Positions 1 through 7,217 of a stretch of 64,000 nt of DNA are shown here, one piece after another. Both the position numbers and the translations under genes were made by a program. The DNA lies in NCBI GenBank assembly GCA_045654205.1, contig JAZOMZ010000028.1:1-64000 (forward strand), read 5' to 3'. Under the pieces are notes generated by a model. That model saw only the letters and a list, made by a program, of their open reading frames with translations, was not told the DNA's origin and did no database searches. The stretch comes from Enterocola sp045654205 (GTDB lineage Bacteria; Bacteroidota; Bacteroidia; Bacteroidales; Paludibacteraceae). Each line of letters starts with the position of its first letter. Position 1 is the stretch's first letter.

Positions 1-29
1 ATCTATGAACATTATGTCTACCTTATTTT

Positions 30-138
<109 letters not shown>

Positions 139-142
139 TCAG

Positions 143-180
143 AGAAGCTTGCAACAAACAGTTGCAGGCTTCTTTTTTTT
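143..180 (+). terminator. Intrinsic terminator of the rRNA operon
   Basis: GAAGCTTGCAAC, a 5-nt loop and GTTGCAGGCTTC form a 12-bp stem with one wobble, followed by eight T. The last part of the arm plus T-run (CAGGCTTCTTTTTTT) is repeated once more at about 184-198, as if the terminator end had been partly duplicated. Confidence 0.9.
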
Positions 181-230
181 GTACAGGCTTCTTTTTTTAT
201 TTTAAATTTGTAAGCATTTTTTGTACCTTA

Positions 231-261
231 TTGATTTTTACATAGATATTTAGTATCTTTG
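231..261 (+). promoter_or_regulatory. Promoter of the pyrH operon
   Basis: TTG at 231-233 and TATCTTTG at 254-261 with 20 nt between them match the Bacteroidetes -33/-7 consensus. Transcription would start near 265-268, giving a leader of about 100 nt that holds two perfect hairpins (261-280 and 279-292). Confidence 0.75.
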
Positions 262-345
262 CACTGAATAAATTCAGTGCGACATTTGTCGCGACTCGGC
301 AAAACTTAAGTAAACTTAGTTCTGCTCTCGCTGCTCCAAATGTTG
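261..345 (+). repeat. Hairpin-rich repeat in the pyrH leader
   Basis: GCACTGAAT/ATTCAGTGC (261-280) and GCGACA/TGTCGC (279-292) are perfect inverted repeats. They are followed by an imperfect stem: CGACTCGGCAAAACTTAAG pairs with CTTAGTTCTGCTCTCG across a TAAA loop. The CTCGGC / GCTCTCGCT wording recurs near 56240-56310, which suggests a dispersed REP-like element. Any effect on pyrH expression is inference. Confidence 0.55.
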
Positions 346-364
346 TGTCCTATATATTAAGAAT

Positions 365-1072
365 ATGGAATTTAAAAGAATTTTATTAAAACTTAGTGGT
401 GAGTCTTTGATGGGCGAACAAGGTTATGGAATTGATTCTAATCGCCTACAAGACTATGCTGTTCAAATTAAGGAAGCTTCTGAAATGGGAGTTCAAGTAG
501 CTATCGTTATAGGTGGTGGAAATATTTTCCGTGGTCTTAGCGGTGCGTCTAAAGGATTTGATAGAGTGAAAGGAGACCAAATGGGTATGCTTGCCACTGT
601 GATTAATTCTCTTGCATTGAGTTCTGCTCTTACTGCTTTAGGTGTGAAGAATAAAGTTCTTACTGCTATTAGAATGGAACCTATTGGTGAATATTATAGC
701 AGTGATAAGGCTATTCAATGTTTGGAGGAAGGTAAGGTGGTAATTCTTTCTGCTGGTACAGGAAATCCATTCTTTACTACAGATACTGGTTCTTCTCTTC
801 GTGGTATAGAACTTAAAGCGGATGTGATGCTAAAAGGTACTCGTGTGGATGGTATTTATACTGCAGATCCAGAGAAAGATCCTACTGCAACAAAATTTGA
901 TGAAATTTCTTTTGATGATATTTACAATAAAGGATTAAAAGTAATGGACCTTACTGCTACAACTATGTGTAAGGAAAATAAACTTCCTATTTATGTATTT
1001 AATATGGATGTTTATGGCAACCTTAAAAAAGTGCTTAGTGGTGAAAAAATAGGTACATTAGTTACATTATAA
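365..1072 (+). CDS. pyrH: UMP kinase
   Basis: Cytosolic enzyme that phosphorylates UMP to UDP with ATP in pyrimidine nucleotide synthesis. It belongs to the amino-acid-kinase family, not the P-loop NMP kinases. The N-terminal KRILLKLSGESL motif, the GGGNIFRG loop (about residues 45-60), the DTGSSLRG segment and the C-terminal VFNMDVYGNLKKVLSGEKIGT tail region are all typical. The length of 235 residues is normal. The ATG lies about 100 nt after the predicted TSS, and frr follows 13 nt after the stop, the usual pyrH-frr pair of translation genes. No recognisable Shine-Dalgarno, as is normal in this phylum. Confidence 0.97.
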   Translation: MEFKRILLKLSGESLMGEQGYGIDSNRLQDYAVQIKEASEMGVQVAIVIGGGNIFRGLSGASKGFDRVKGDQMGMLATVINSLALSSALTALGVKNKVLTAIRMEPIGEYYSSDKAIQCLEEGKVVILSAGTGNPFFTTDTGSSLRGIELKADVMLKGTRVDGIYTADPEKDPTATKFDEISFDDIYNKGLKVMDLTATTMCKENKLPIYVFNMDVYGNLKKVLSGEKIGTLVTL

Positions 1073-1085
1073 ATTAATTTAAATT

Positions 1086-1646
1086 ATGATAGACGTAAAA
1101 CAAAATCTTGCTGATGCTTCTGATAAAATGGAAGCTGCAGTTTTATTCTTAGATGATTCTTTGGCTCGTATTCGTGCTGGCAAAGCTAATGTGCATATAT
1201 TAGATGCTGTGCGTGTGGAATATTATGGTGCTATGACTCCACTTTCTGGTGTGGCTTCTGTTACAACTCCTGATGCTCGTACTATTGCTATTCAACCATG
1301 GGAAAAAGGTATGATTCGCGAAATTGAACGTGCTATTATGGCGTCAGAAGTTGGTATTACTCCAGAAAACAATGGTGAAATTATTCGTCTTTGCATTCCT
1401 CCTCTTACAGAGGACCGTCGTAAAGCATTGGTAAAACAAGCTAAACAAGAAGGTGAAGATGCTAAAATTAGTGTTCGTAATGCTCGTCGTGATGCTATCG
1501 ACCAACTAAAGAAAGCTATTAAAGATGGTCTGCCAGAAGATGCTGAAAAAGATGCAGAGGCAAACGTACAAAAGGCTCACGATAAGTTTATTAAGGAAAT
1601 AGACGAAAAAGTAGCTTTAAAAGAAAAAGAAATTATGACCGTCTAA
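1086..1646 (+). CDS. frr: Ribosome recycling factor
   Basis: Splits post-termination ribosomes together with EF-G. The 186-residue length, the DSLARIRAGKANVHILD segment, the central VTTPDARTIAIQPWEKGMI beta domain and the IRLCIPPLTEDRRKALVKQAKQ helix are standard RRF. The C-terminal half is a long charged coiled-coil helix, as in the L-shaped RRF fold. It is co-transcribed with pyrH (13-nt gap). The stop codon is immediately followed by the ATG of the Omp85-like gene, so translational coupling is likely. Confidence 0.97.
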   Translation: MIDVKQNLADASDKMEAAVLFLDDSLARIRAGKANVHILDAVRVEYYGAMTPLSGVASVTTPDARTIAIQPWEKGMIREIERAIMASEVGITPENNGEIIRLCIPPLTEDRRKALVKQAKQEGEDAKISVRNARRDAIDQLKKAIKDGLPEDAEKDAEANVQKAHDKFIKEIDEKVALKEKEIMTV

Positions 1647-2774
1647 ATGAAGAATAGATTAATATACTTAATATTATTCTTTCTAACAACGCTATCTGTA
1701 TTTGCAAAGGAGAATACGGATAGCGTTTCTTCGCATTATGCTGTGCCAAGAAGTTGGTTTCTGGTGCCTGCTGGTTTTTATCAAGAAGAAACTAGCTTGG
1801 GACTTGGTCTTAATGGTGGATATTACTTTAAATCTAACTCTTTGGATAGGATTAGTAGTATCTCTGGTAGTGCGTTTTATACATTACTGAATCAAGTAAA
1901 AATAAACCTAAATGCTCGTTCTTATTTGGCAGATGATAAGGTGGCTTTGTTTGGTAATCTTCAATTGCGTCATTATGTGGAGCATTATTATGGTATTTCT
2001 AATGATATTAATGCTTTAGTAGGTGTGGATGAGGGTAATGCTAACATATATACTTCTCAGAGTTTTGATGTGAATATTCAGCCGTTTTATAATTTTACTC
2101 GTAATATTTCGGCTGGTATATATTTTAGAGCACGTGGGGAGAGAATGGTGAAGTATAATGAGGCTTTGCAAGGTAATGTAGAGGAATATAAAAAGATATA
2201 CGGCGATGCAGGTTGGGAAGATTATTTTATGTGGGGTATTGGTGCTCAGTTTATGTATGACACTAGGGATAATATGTTTTATCCACAAAAGTTTAGTAAT
2301 TTCTTGAAACTAAATGTTACTACATACAACAAGGCTTTGGGTAGTAGTTTTAGTTATACAGGGATAGATTTAGATTTTAGACAGTATATTCCAACATGGT
2401 TGGGACAAGTGTTGGCTTGGCAGGTGAAGTTTGAAACAGCGTTAGGTAGCGAAATTCCGTTCCAAATGTTGCCTACTGTGGGTGGTAGTGATAATATTAG
2501 AGGTATAAGGGAAAGAAAGTATATCGATAACTCAATGTTTGAGGTGCAAGTGGAATATCGTATTCCAATTTGGTGGAGATTGAAGGCGGCAGTGTTCTGC
2601 TCTGTGGGGGATGTGTTTGATATTTACAATCCAAGCATAGTGAAACCAAAGATTGGTTATGGTGCAGGTATAAGATGTAGAATAAATGATGCGAGAGTAA
2701 ACTTAAGGGTGGATTTCGCAGGAAACAATTATGGTGAATTTAAGTTTTATATAACAGCAACGGAGGCTTTTTAA
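1647..2774 (+). CDS. Omp85-superfamily outer-membrane barrel protein lacking POTRA domains
   Basis: A signal peptide (MKNRLIYLILFFLTTLSVFAK) is followed by about 350 residues of alternating aromatic/polar strands typical of a beta-barrel. The TVGGSDNIRGIRERKYIDNS segment near residue 275 is the lid-loop (VRGY/IRGI) motif of the BamA/TamA C-terminal barrel. The protein is too short (375 aa) to carry POTRA domains, so it resembles the short surface-antigen/patatin-barrel type of Bacteroidetes rather than BamA. The role is unknown; membrane insertion or simple porin function are both possible. It sits with zero spacing between frr and rsgA, so it is expressed with them. Confidence 0.75.
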   Translation: MKNRLIYLILFFLTTLSVFAKENTDSVSSHYAVPRSWFLVPAGFYQEETSLGLGLNGGYYFKSNSLDRISSISGSAFYTLLNQVKINLNARSYLADDKVALFGNLQLRHYVEHYYGISNDINALVGVDEGNANIYTSQSFDVNIQPFYNFTRNISAGIYFRARGERMVKYNEALQGNVEEYKKIYGDAGWEDYFMWGIGAQFMYDTRDNMFYPQKFSNFLKLNVTTYNKALGSSFSYTGIDLDFRQYIPTWLGQVLAWQVKFETALGSEIPFQMLPTVGGSDNIRGIRERKYIDNSMFEVQVEYRIPIWWRLKAAVFCSVGDVFDIYNPSIVKPKIGYGAGIRCRINDARVNLRVDFAGNNYGEFKFYITATEAF

Positions 2775-3689
2775 ATGATGTCTAGAGGCTTGGTTATAAA
2801 GAATACAGGAAGTTTGTTTTTGGTTCAGTTAGAAGATGGTTCTGTGGTTGAAACGAACTTGCGTGGACGTTTTCGCTTGAAAGGAATACGTTCTACAAAT
2901 CCTGTGGTGGTGGGTGATATGGTGCAGGTAGATGGTGAGAGTATTGTGGATATAGAACCAAGGAAAAATTACATTATAAGAAAATCTTCAAATCTTTCAA
3001 AAGAGTCTCATATTTTGGCATCAAATATAGACCAAGTGTTTTTGGTTGTTACAATAAAAAAACCTGAAACTCCTTTTGAATTTATCGATAGATTTCTTCT
3101 TACTGCAAATGCTTATCATATCCCTGTGGTGATAGTTTTAAATAAGGTGGACATTCTTGACGAGGATGAAATGGAACTTGCAGGGGCAATCAAAGAGCTT
3201 TATGAGACAAATTTGGGTTATAAAGTGGTATTTTCTTCTACTGTAACAGGTGAAGGAGTGCAAGAAGTGAGGGCACTGCTTCATGGTAAACTAAGTTTAT
3301 TTTCTGGAAACTCTGGTGTAGGTAAGTCGTCGCTACTGAATATGCTAGAGCCTTCGTTGAGTTTGAAGGTGGGCGATGTGTCACGTCAGCATCAAACTGG
3401 TATGCACACAACTACTTATTCTGAGGTGTTTGATATTGCTGGTGGTAAGGTGATTGATTCTCCAGGTATTAAGGGTTTTGGTATTATTGATATGGAGGCA
3501 GCAGAGATAAGCAAGTTTTTCCCAGATATAGCTAGATATGCTTTGGAATGTAGATTTGATGATTGTAAACATATAAATGAACCAAGTTGTGCTGTGTTAA
3601 AGGCTCTTGAAGAACAAAAAATAGCGCAGTCTCGTTATAATAGTTATAAGAGTATATTGTTGGACTTGGACGAAAAGAAATATAGGTAA
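2775..3689 (+). CDS. rsgA: Small ribosomal subunit biogenesis GTPase RsgA
   Basis: Circularly permuted GTPase that checks late 30S assembly. An N-terminal OB fold (residues 1-70) is followed by G4 (LNKVD) before G1 (GNSGVGKSS) and G3 (DSPGIKGFG), the permuted order that defines the family. The C-terminal zinc knuckle is visible as CRFDDCKHINEPSC. The length of 304 aa is normal. The start follows the preceding stop directly; a second ATG one codon later is equally possible. Its TAA overlaps the next ATG (TAATG). Confidence 0.96.
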   Translation: MMSRGLVIKNTGSLFLVQLEDGSVVETNLRGRFRLKGIRSTNPVVVGDMVQVDGESIVDIEPRKNYIIRKSSNLSKESHILASNIDQVFLVVTIKKPETPFEFIDRFLLTANAYHIPVVIVLNKVDILDEDEMELAGAIKELYETNLGYKVVFSSTVTGEGVQEVRALLHGKLSLFSGNSGVGKSSLLNMLEPSLSLKVGDVSRQHQTGMHTTTYSEVFDIAGGKVIDSPGIKGFGIIDMEAAEISKFFPDIARYALECRFDDCKHINEPSCAVLKALEEQKIAQSRYNSYKSILLDLDEKKYR

Positions 3690-4837
3690 TGAAGTTTTCT
3701 GTTTACGATAAGAAAGATACACTTAAATATATTTTGGTGACAGTGGCAATAGTGATTGCTGTGAGTTTCTATGCATTGTCGAATAAATTGGTGTCTGTAT
3801 TGGAGGAAGAGGAAAAGTCTAAAGTAGAGCTTTGGGCAGAGGCAACTCGTGAGGTATCTGTGGCAAATATAAATGATGATATTTCTTTCTTGAGAAGAGT
3901 GATAGGGGCAAATACTACAATCCCTGTGATGTTGACAGATTCTTCATTTAATGTTATAAGTTATAGAAACTTACCAGATGAAAGTGTTACTGATGAAGGA
4001 CTCAAGGAAATGGCTATAGATTTTGCATCAAAGTATGAGCCTATAGTGATAGAATTGCCTTCTGAAACAATACAATATATTTGTTATGATGATTCTACTG
4101 CACTTAAGATGTTGAAATCAATTCCACAAGTGATATTGGCAGTGGTAGTGGTGTTTTTGTTGTGTGTGGTGGTGTTGATACTAACAATTAAACAGTCTGA
4201 GCAAAATAGGCTTTGGGTAGGATTGTTTAAGGAAACAGCTCATCAGCTGGGTACTCCAATTTCTTCTCTTTTGGCGTGGTCTGAAGTGCTTAAGATGAAG
4301 TATCCAGATGATGAACTTATTCCAGAACTGGATAAAGATATTACAAGACTTAAGACTATAGTGGAACGTTTTTCTCAGATAGGTTCAAAAGCGGAAATGG
4401 AGGTAGCGAATGTGTCCGAAGTGATTTCTGAGGTACTTAATTATATGAGGAATAGAATATCAACACAGGTGACAATAAAGTCTGAATTGCCTAATGAGGC
4501 TTTTGTTATGCTAAATATTCCTCTGTTTGAGTGGGTAATAGAGAATTTGTGTAAAAATGCAGTCGATGCCATGGATGGTCGTGGAACTCTTATTATTGAA
4601 ATGAGTGAAACTCCTAGTGCTGTGGTGGTGGATGTGACTGATACTGGTAAAGGTATTTCTAAATCTAATATCTCTAAGGTATTCAATATGGGATTTACAA
4701 CCAAGAAAAGAGGTTGGGGTTTGGGATTATCTCTGTCTAGGAGAATTATTAGGGAATATCATGGTGGAAAGATATATGTGAAACATTCTCAGATAGATAA
4801 AGGAACAACTTTTTCTATAGAATTGAAGAAAAAATAA
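3689..4837 (+). CDS. Membrane sensor histidine kinase without a neighbouring response regulator
   Basis: Inner-membrane two-component sensor. TM1 is at residues about 12-30 and TM2 at about 147-168, enclosing a periplasmic sensor of about 115 aa. The HisKA helix has ETAHQLGTPISSL with the phospho-acceptor His185. HATPase_c motifs follow: N box ENLCKNAVDAM, G1 DTGKGIS, and G2 GWGLGLSLSRR. There is no HAMP domain and no response regulator gene in this window, so it is an orphan by position. It overlaps rsgA by 1 nt and is probably co-expressed with ribosome-biogenesis genes. The sensed signal is unknown. Confidence 0.9.
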   Translation: MKFSVYDKKDTLKYILVTVAIVIAVSFYALSNKLVSVLEEEEKSKVELWAEATREVSVANINDDISFLRRVIGANTTIPVMLTDSSFNVISYRNLPDESVTDEGLKEMAIDFASKYEPIVIELPSETIQYICYDDSTALKMLKSIPQVILAVVVVFLLCVVVLILTIKQSEQNRLWVGLFKETAHQLGTPISSLLAWSEVLKMKYPDDELIPELDKDITRLKTIVERFSQIGSKAEMEVANVSEVISEVLNYMRNRISTQVTIKSELPNEAFVMLNIPLFEWVIENLCKNAVDAMDGRGTLIIEMSETPSAVVVDVTDTGKGISKSNISKVFNMGFTTKKRGWGLGLSLSRRIIREYHGGKIYVKHSQIDKGTTFSIELKKK

Positions 4838-4855
4838 AAAAAAGATATAAAAAAT

Positions 4856-4886
4856 TACTCTAATTAATTAAAAATCACTATCTTTG
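4856..4886 (+). promoter_or_regulatory. Promoter of the DUF177-rpmF unit
   Basis: TATCTTTG at 4879-4886 matches the -7 element; only TTA is present about 20 nt upstream. Transcription would begin near 4890, which rules out a TTG start at 4884 and fixes the DUF177 start at 4914. Confidence 0.6.
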
Positions 4887-4913
4887 TACCCACTTTTCAA
4901 AAATAGTGAATAT

Positions 4914-5432
4914 ATGAGTCTAGAAGGCAAATTTATAATTCCGTTAAAAGAACTTGAAGATCAAGTTACAGATTATGAATTTCATTTAGATGAAGAGTTC
5001 TTTAAAAGTATTGACCAAGAGGAGATTATCTCAGGAGATTTGGATGCGTATGTGTCTGTAAAAAAGACAATTGACGCATTTGAAATAGATTTGGAGATAG
5101 ATGGAGAGATAGTGGTAACTTGTCAAAGATGCTTGGATGATTTGACATTGCCTATCTACACAGAAGAACATCTGGTAGTAAGATTTGGTGATGATAAGAC
5201 TGCAGAAACTGATGAGTTGGTAATAATACCAGAAGAAGAGGGGGTGATTGATATTGCTTGGTACTTGTATGAATTTATTGGACTAAATATTCCTATTCAA
5301 CCTGTTCATGAAGAAGGTGAGTGTAATGAGCAGATGGAAGAACTTTTACAGAAGTATTCTCCAAATAGGGAAAAAGAAGAAATAGATCCTCGATGGGAGG
5401 GTTTGAAGAATTTGATAAATAATAATAACTAA
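4914..5432 (+). CDS. DUF177 (YceD) family protein
   Basis: 172-residue acidic cytosolic protein of the DUF177/YceD family, whose gene lies next to rpmF in most bacteria. A CQRC pair near the middle (VTCQRCLDDL) is the family hallmark. In E. coli and plants relatives have been linked to 23S rRNA/L32 accumulation, but no reaction is known. The ATG at 4914 is chosen because an in-frame TTG at 4884 lies inside the -7 box. rpmF follows after 13 nt, so the pair is an operon. Confidence 0.9.
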   Translation: MSLEGKFIIPLKELEDQVTDYEFHLDEEFFKSIDQEEIISGDLDAYVSVKKTIDAFEIDLEIDGEIVVTCQRCLDDLTLPIYTEEHLVVRFGDDKTAETDELVIIPEEEGVIDIAWYLYEFIGLNIPIQPVHEEGECNEQMEELLQKYSPNREKEEIDPRWEGLKNLINNNN

Positions 5433-5445
5433 AAAATAAAAAGAG

Positions 5446-5631
5446 ATGGCACATCCTAAACGAAGACAATCAAAAACCAGAACAGCTAAACGTAGAACAC
5501 ATGACGTAGCTGTTGCTCCTACTTTAGTAGCTTGCTCTAACTGTGGCGCTTTAAACATCGCTCACACAGTATGTTGCGAATGTGGTTATTACAGAGGTAA
5601 ATTAGCAGCTGAACAAACTGTTAATGCTTAA
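5446..5631 (+). CDS. rpmF: 50S ribosomal protein L32
   Basis: 61-residue basic protein starting MAHPKRRQSKTRTAKRRTHD, the standard bL32 N-terminus. Two Cys pairs (CSNCG and CCECGY) form a zinc ribbon, so this is the zinc-binding C+ paralogue. It is followed by a strong intrinsic terminator. Confidence 0.97.
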   Translation: MAHPKRRQSKTRTAKRRTHDVAVAPTLVACSNCGALNIAHTVCCECGYYRGKLAAEQTVNA

Positions 5632-5652
5632 GATGATATAATGATTATCTTA

Positions 5653-5690
5653 AAATAAAGTTCCAACTTTTGTTGGAACTTTATTTTTTT
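5653..5690 (+). terminator. Intrinsic terminator after rpmF
   Basis: AAATAAAGTTCCAAC and GTTGGAACTTTATTT form a perfect 15-bp stem with a TTTT loop and a T-run. The descending arm also contains the TTG (5673-5675) that serves as the -33 element of the next promoter. Confidence 0.93.
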
Positions 5691-5703
5691 TTATATACCT
5701 TTG
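5673..5703 (+). promoter_or_regulatory. Promoter of the trp leader/trpB unit
   Basis: TTG (5673-5675), exactly 20 nt, then TACCTTTG (5696-5703): a consensus Bacteroidetes promoter. The predicted start is about 5707-5710, only a few bases before the leader-peptide ATG at 5712, so the leader would be translated from an almost leaderless 5' end. Confidence 0.85.
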
Positions 5704-5711
5704 CTTCGGTT

Positions 5712-5759
5712 ATGAAAAACGTGGTTAACAATATGCAATGGTGGTGGCGCCTTAATTAA
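5712..5759 (+). CDS. trpL: Putative trp attenuator leader peptide (15 aa, Trp-Trp-Trp)
   Basis: ATG at 5712 opens a 15-codon frame ending in TAA at 5757, encoding MKNVVNNMQWWWRLN. Three consecutive TGG codons (5739-5747) in a 15-residue frame just upstream of a tryptophan synthase gene are the hallmark of ribosome-mediated attenuation. An alternative hairpin pair follows (see the attenuator). The frame was too short for normal gene calling. No homologue is claimed; the call rests on codon content and context. Confidence 0.82.
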   Translation: MKNVVNNMQWWWRLN

Positions 5760-5761
5760 TT

Positions 5762-5826
5762 TAGGGTGGATGCTTCTTATTGTATAGTGATATATAACCG
5801 TAGGAAATCCACCTACGGTTTTTTTA
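5762..5826 (+). promoter_or_regulatory. Trp attenuator: antiterminator and terminator hairpins
   Basis: The terminator is AACCGTAGG (5796-5804), a 7-nt loop and CCTACGGTT (5812-5820) followed by T. The competing antiterminator pairs TAGGGTGGAT (5762-5771) with ATCCACCTA (5807-5815), nine pairs with one bulged G, and uses half of the terminator arm. A ribosome that reaches the leader stop (5757-5759) would cover 5762-5771 and let the terminator form. One stalled at the Trp codons (5739-5747) would leave that strand free, so trpB would be transcribed when Trp-tRNA is scarce. Confidence 0.8.
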
Positions 5827-5852
5827 ATATGTAAACAATAAAATCAGTTAAT

Positions 5853-7217
5853 ATGAAAACAACTAAAAAAATCGTATTGCCAGAGAACGAGATGCCTACA
5901 TCTTGGTATAATATTGTGGCAGATATGAAAACAAAACCAATGCCTTATCTAAATCCTAAGACTAAGAAGATTCTTACTGAGGAGGATTTGGAACCTATCT
6001 TTGCTAAGGAGTTGATAAAACAAGAATTCTCTACTGAGCGTTGGATAGAAATTCCAGACGAAGTGCGCGATTTGTATCGTATCTATCGTCCTACTCCACT
6101 AGTAAGAGCCTCTGGACTAGAAAAGGCACTAGATACTCCTGCTAAGATTTATTTCAAAAATGAGAGTGTATCTCCTGTAGGTTCTCACAAATTGAACTCT
6201 GCTATTCCTCAGGCTTATTATAATAAAATAGAGGGTATTAAGCATTTGACAACTGAAACAGGTGCAGGTCAATGGGGTAGTTCACTTAGTATTGCTTGTA
6301 AACACTTTGGTTTAGACTTACGTGTGTTTATGGTAAGATGTTCATATGAACAAAAACCTTATCGTAAGGCTGTAATGAATACATATGGTGCTAAAGTGTA
6401 TGCTTCTCCTAGTGATGTAACAGAAATAGGTAGAAAAATGCGTGAAGAGTTTCCTGGTACTGCAGGTAGCTTAGGCATGGCTATCTCTGAGGCTGTGGAA
6501 GAGGCTCTTAAAGATGAATATACACACTATAGTTTGGGTAGCGTGCTACATCAAGTGGCTATTCACCAATCTATTTCTGGTCTTGAGGCAGAAAAGCAAA
6601 TGGAGATAGCTGGCGACTATCCTGATATGGTAATTGCTTGCTTTGGTGGTGGTTCAAACTTCTGTGGTATTACATTCCCATTCCTTCGTCATAAACTTAC
6701 CGATGGTAAGGATATTAGACTAATTGCAGCTGAACCTGCTTCTTGTCCTAAACTTACTCGTGGTCAGTTTACATACGATTATGGTGATACAGAAGGTTAT
6801 ACTCCACTTATTCCTATGTACACTCTAGGTCACGACTTTGAACCTGCTAGTATTCACGCTGGTGGTTTGAGATATCATGGTGCTGGAAATGTGGTGAGCC
6901 AACTTAAGAAAGATGGTTACATTGAGGCTCAAGATATTCATCAAGATGAAACATTCAAGGCTGGTATCTTGTTTGCGCAAGCAGAAGGTATAATTCCTGC
7001 TCCAGAAAGTACACACGCTATTGCGGTGGCTATTCGTGAGGCATTGAAGGCGAAAGAGGCTGGTGAAGAGAAAGTGATTTTATTCCAGCTTTCTGGTCAC
7101 GGTCTTATCGATATGATGTCTTATGAAAAATATTTACATGGAGGTTTAACAAATTATGACGTACCTCAAGAATTGATAGATAAAAGCATAGCTAAAATAC
7201 AAGACTTACAGCCTTAA
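5853..7217 (+). CDS. trpB: Tryptophan synthase beta chain, TrpB2 type
   Basis: PLP enzyme that condenses indole with serine to give tryptophan. The length of 454 aa, the N-terminal extension (MPTSWYNIVADM) and the segment PVGSHKLNSA with the Schiff-base lysine K113 identify the longer TrpB2 class rather than the roughly 400-aa TrpB1. The phosphate loop FGGGSN is present. TrpB2 enzymes usually work without TrpA, and no trpA or other trp gene is nearby, so the role is probably indole salvage. It is preceded by a trp attenuator with a WWW leader, which supports a tryptophan role. It is convergent with the OstA-like gene, and the two stops overlap. Confidence 0.95.
   Translation: MKTTKKIVLPENEMPTSWYNIVADMKTKPMPYLNPKTKKILTEEDLEPIFAKELIKQEFSTERWIEIPDEVRDLYRIYRPTPLVRASGLEKALDTPAKIYFKNESVSPVGSHKLNSAIPQAYYNKIEGIKHLTTETGAGQWGSSLSIACKHFGLDLRVFMVRCSYEQKPYRKAVMNTYGAKVYASPSDVTEIGRKMREEFPGTAGSLGMAISEAVEEALKDEYTHYSLGSVLHQVAIHQSISGLEAEKQMEIAGDYPDMVIACFGGGSNFCGITFPFLRHKLTDGKDIRLIAAEPASCPKLTRGQFTYDYGDTEGYTPLIPMYTLGHDFEPASIHAGGLRYHGAGNVVSQLKKDGYIEAQDIHQDETFKAGILFAQAEGIIPAPESTHAIAVAIREALKAKEAGEEKVILFQLSGHGLIDMMSYEKYLHGGLTNYDVPQELIDKSIAKIQDLQP

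Noticed and set aside
5760..5830. Riboswitch upstream of trpB
   Set aside because: The leader peptide with three Trp codons and the mutually exclusive hairpins explain the region better; no known riboswitch core is seen.
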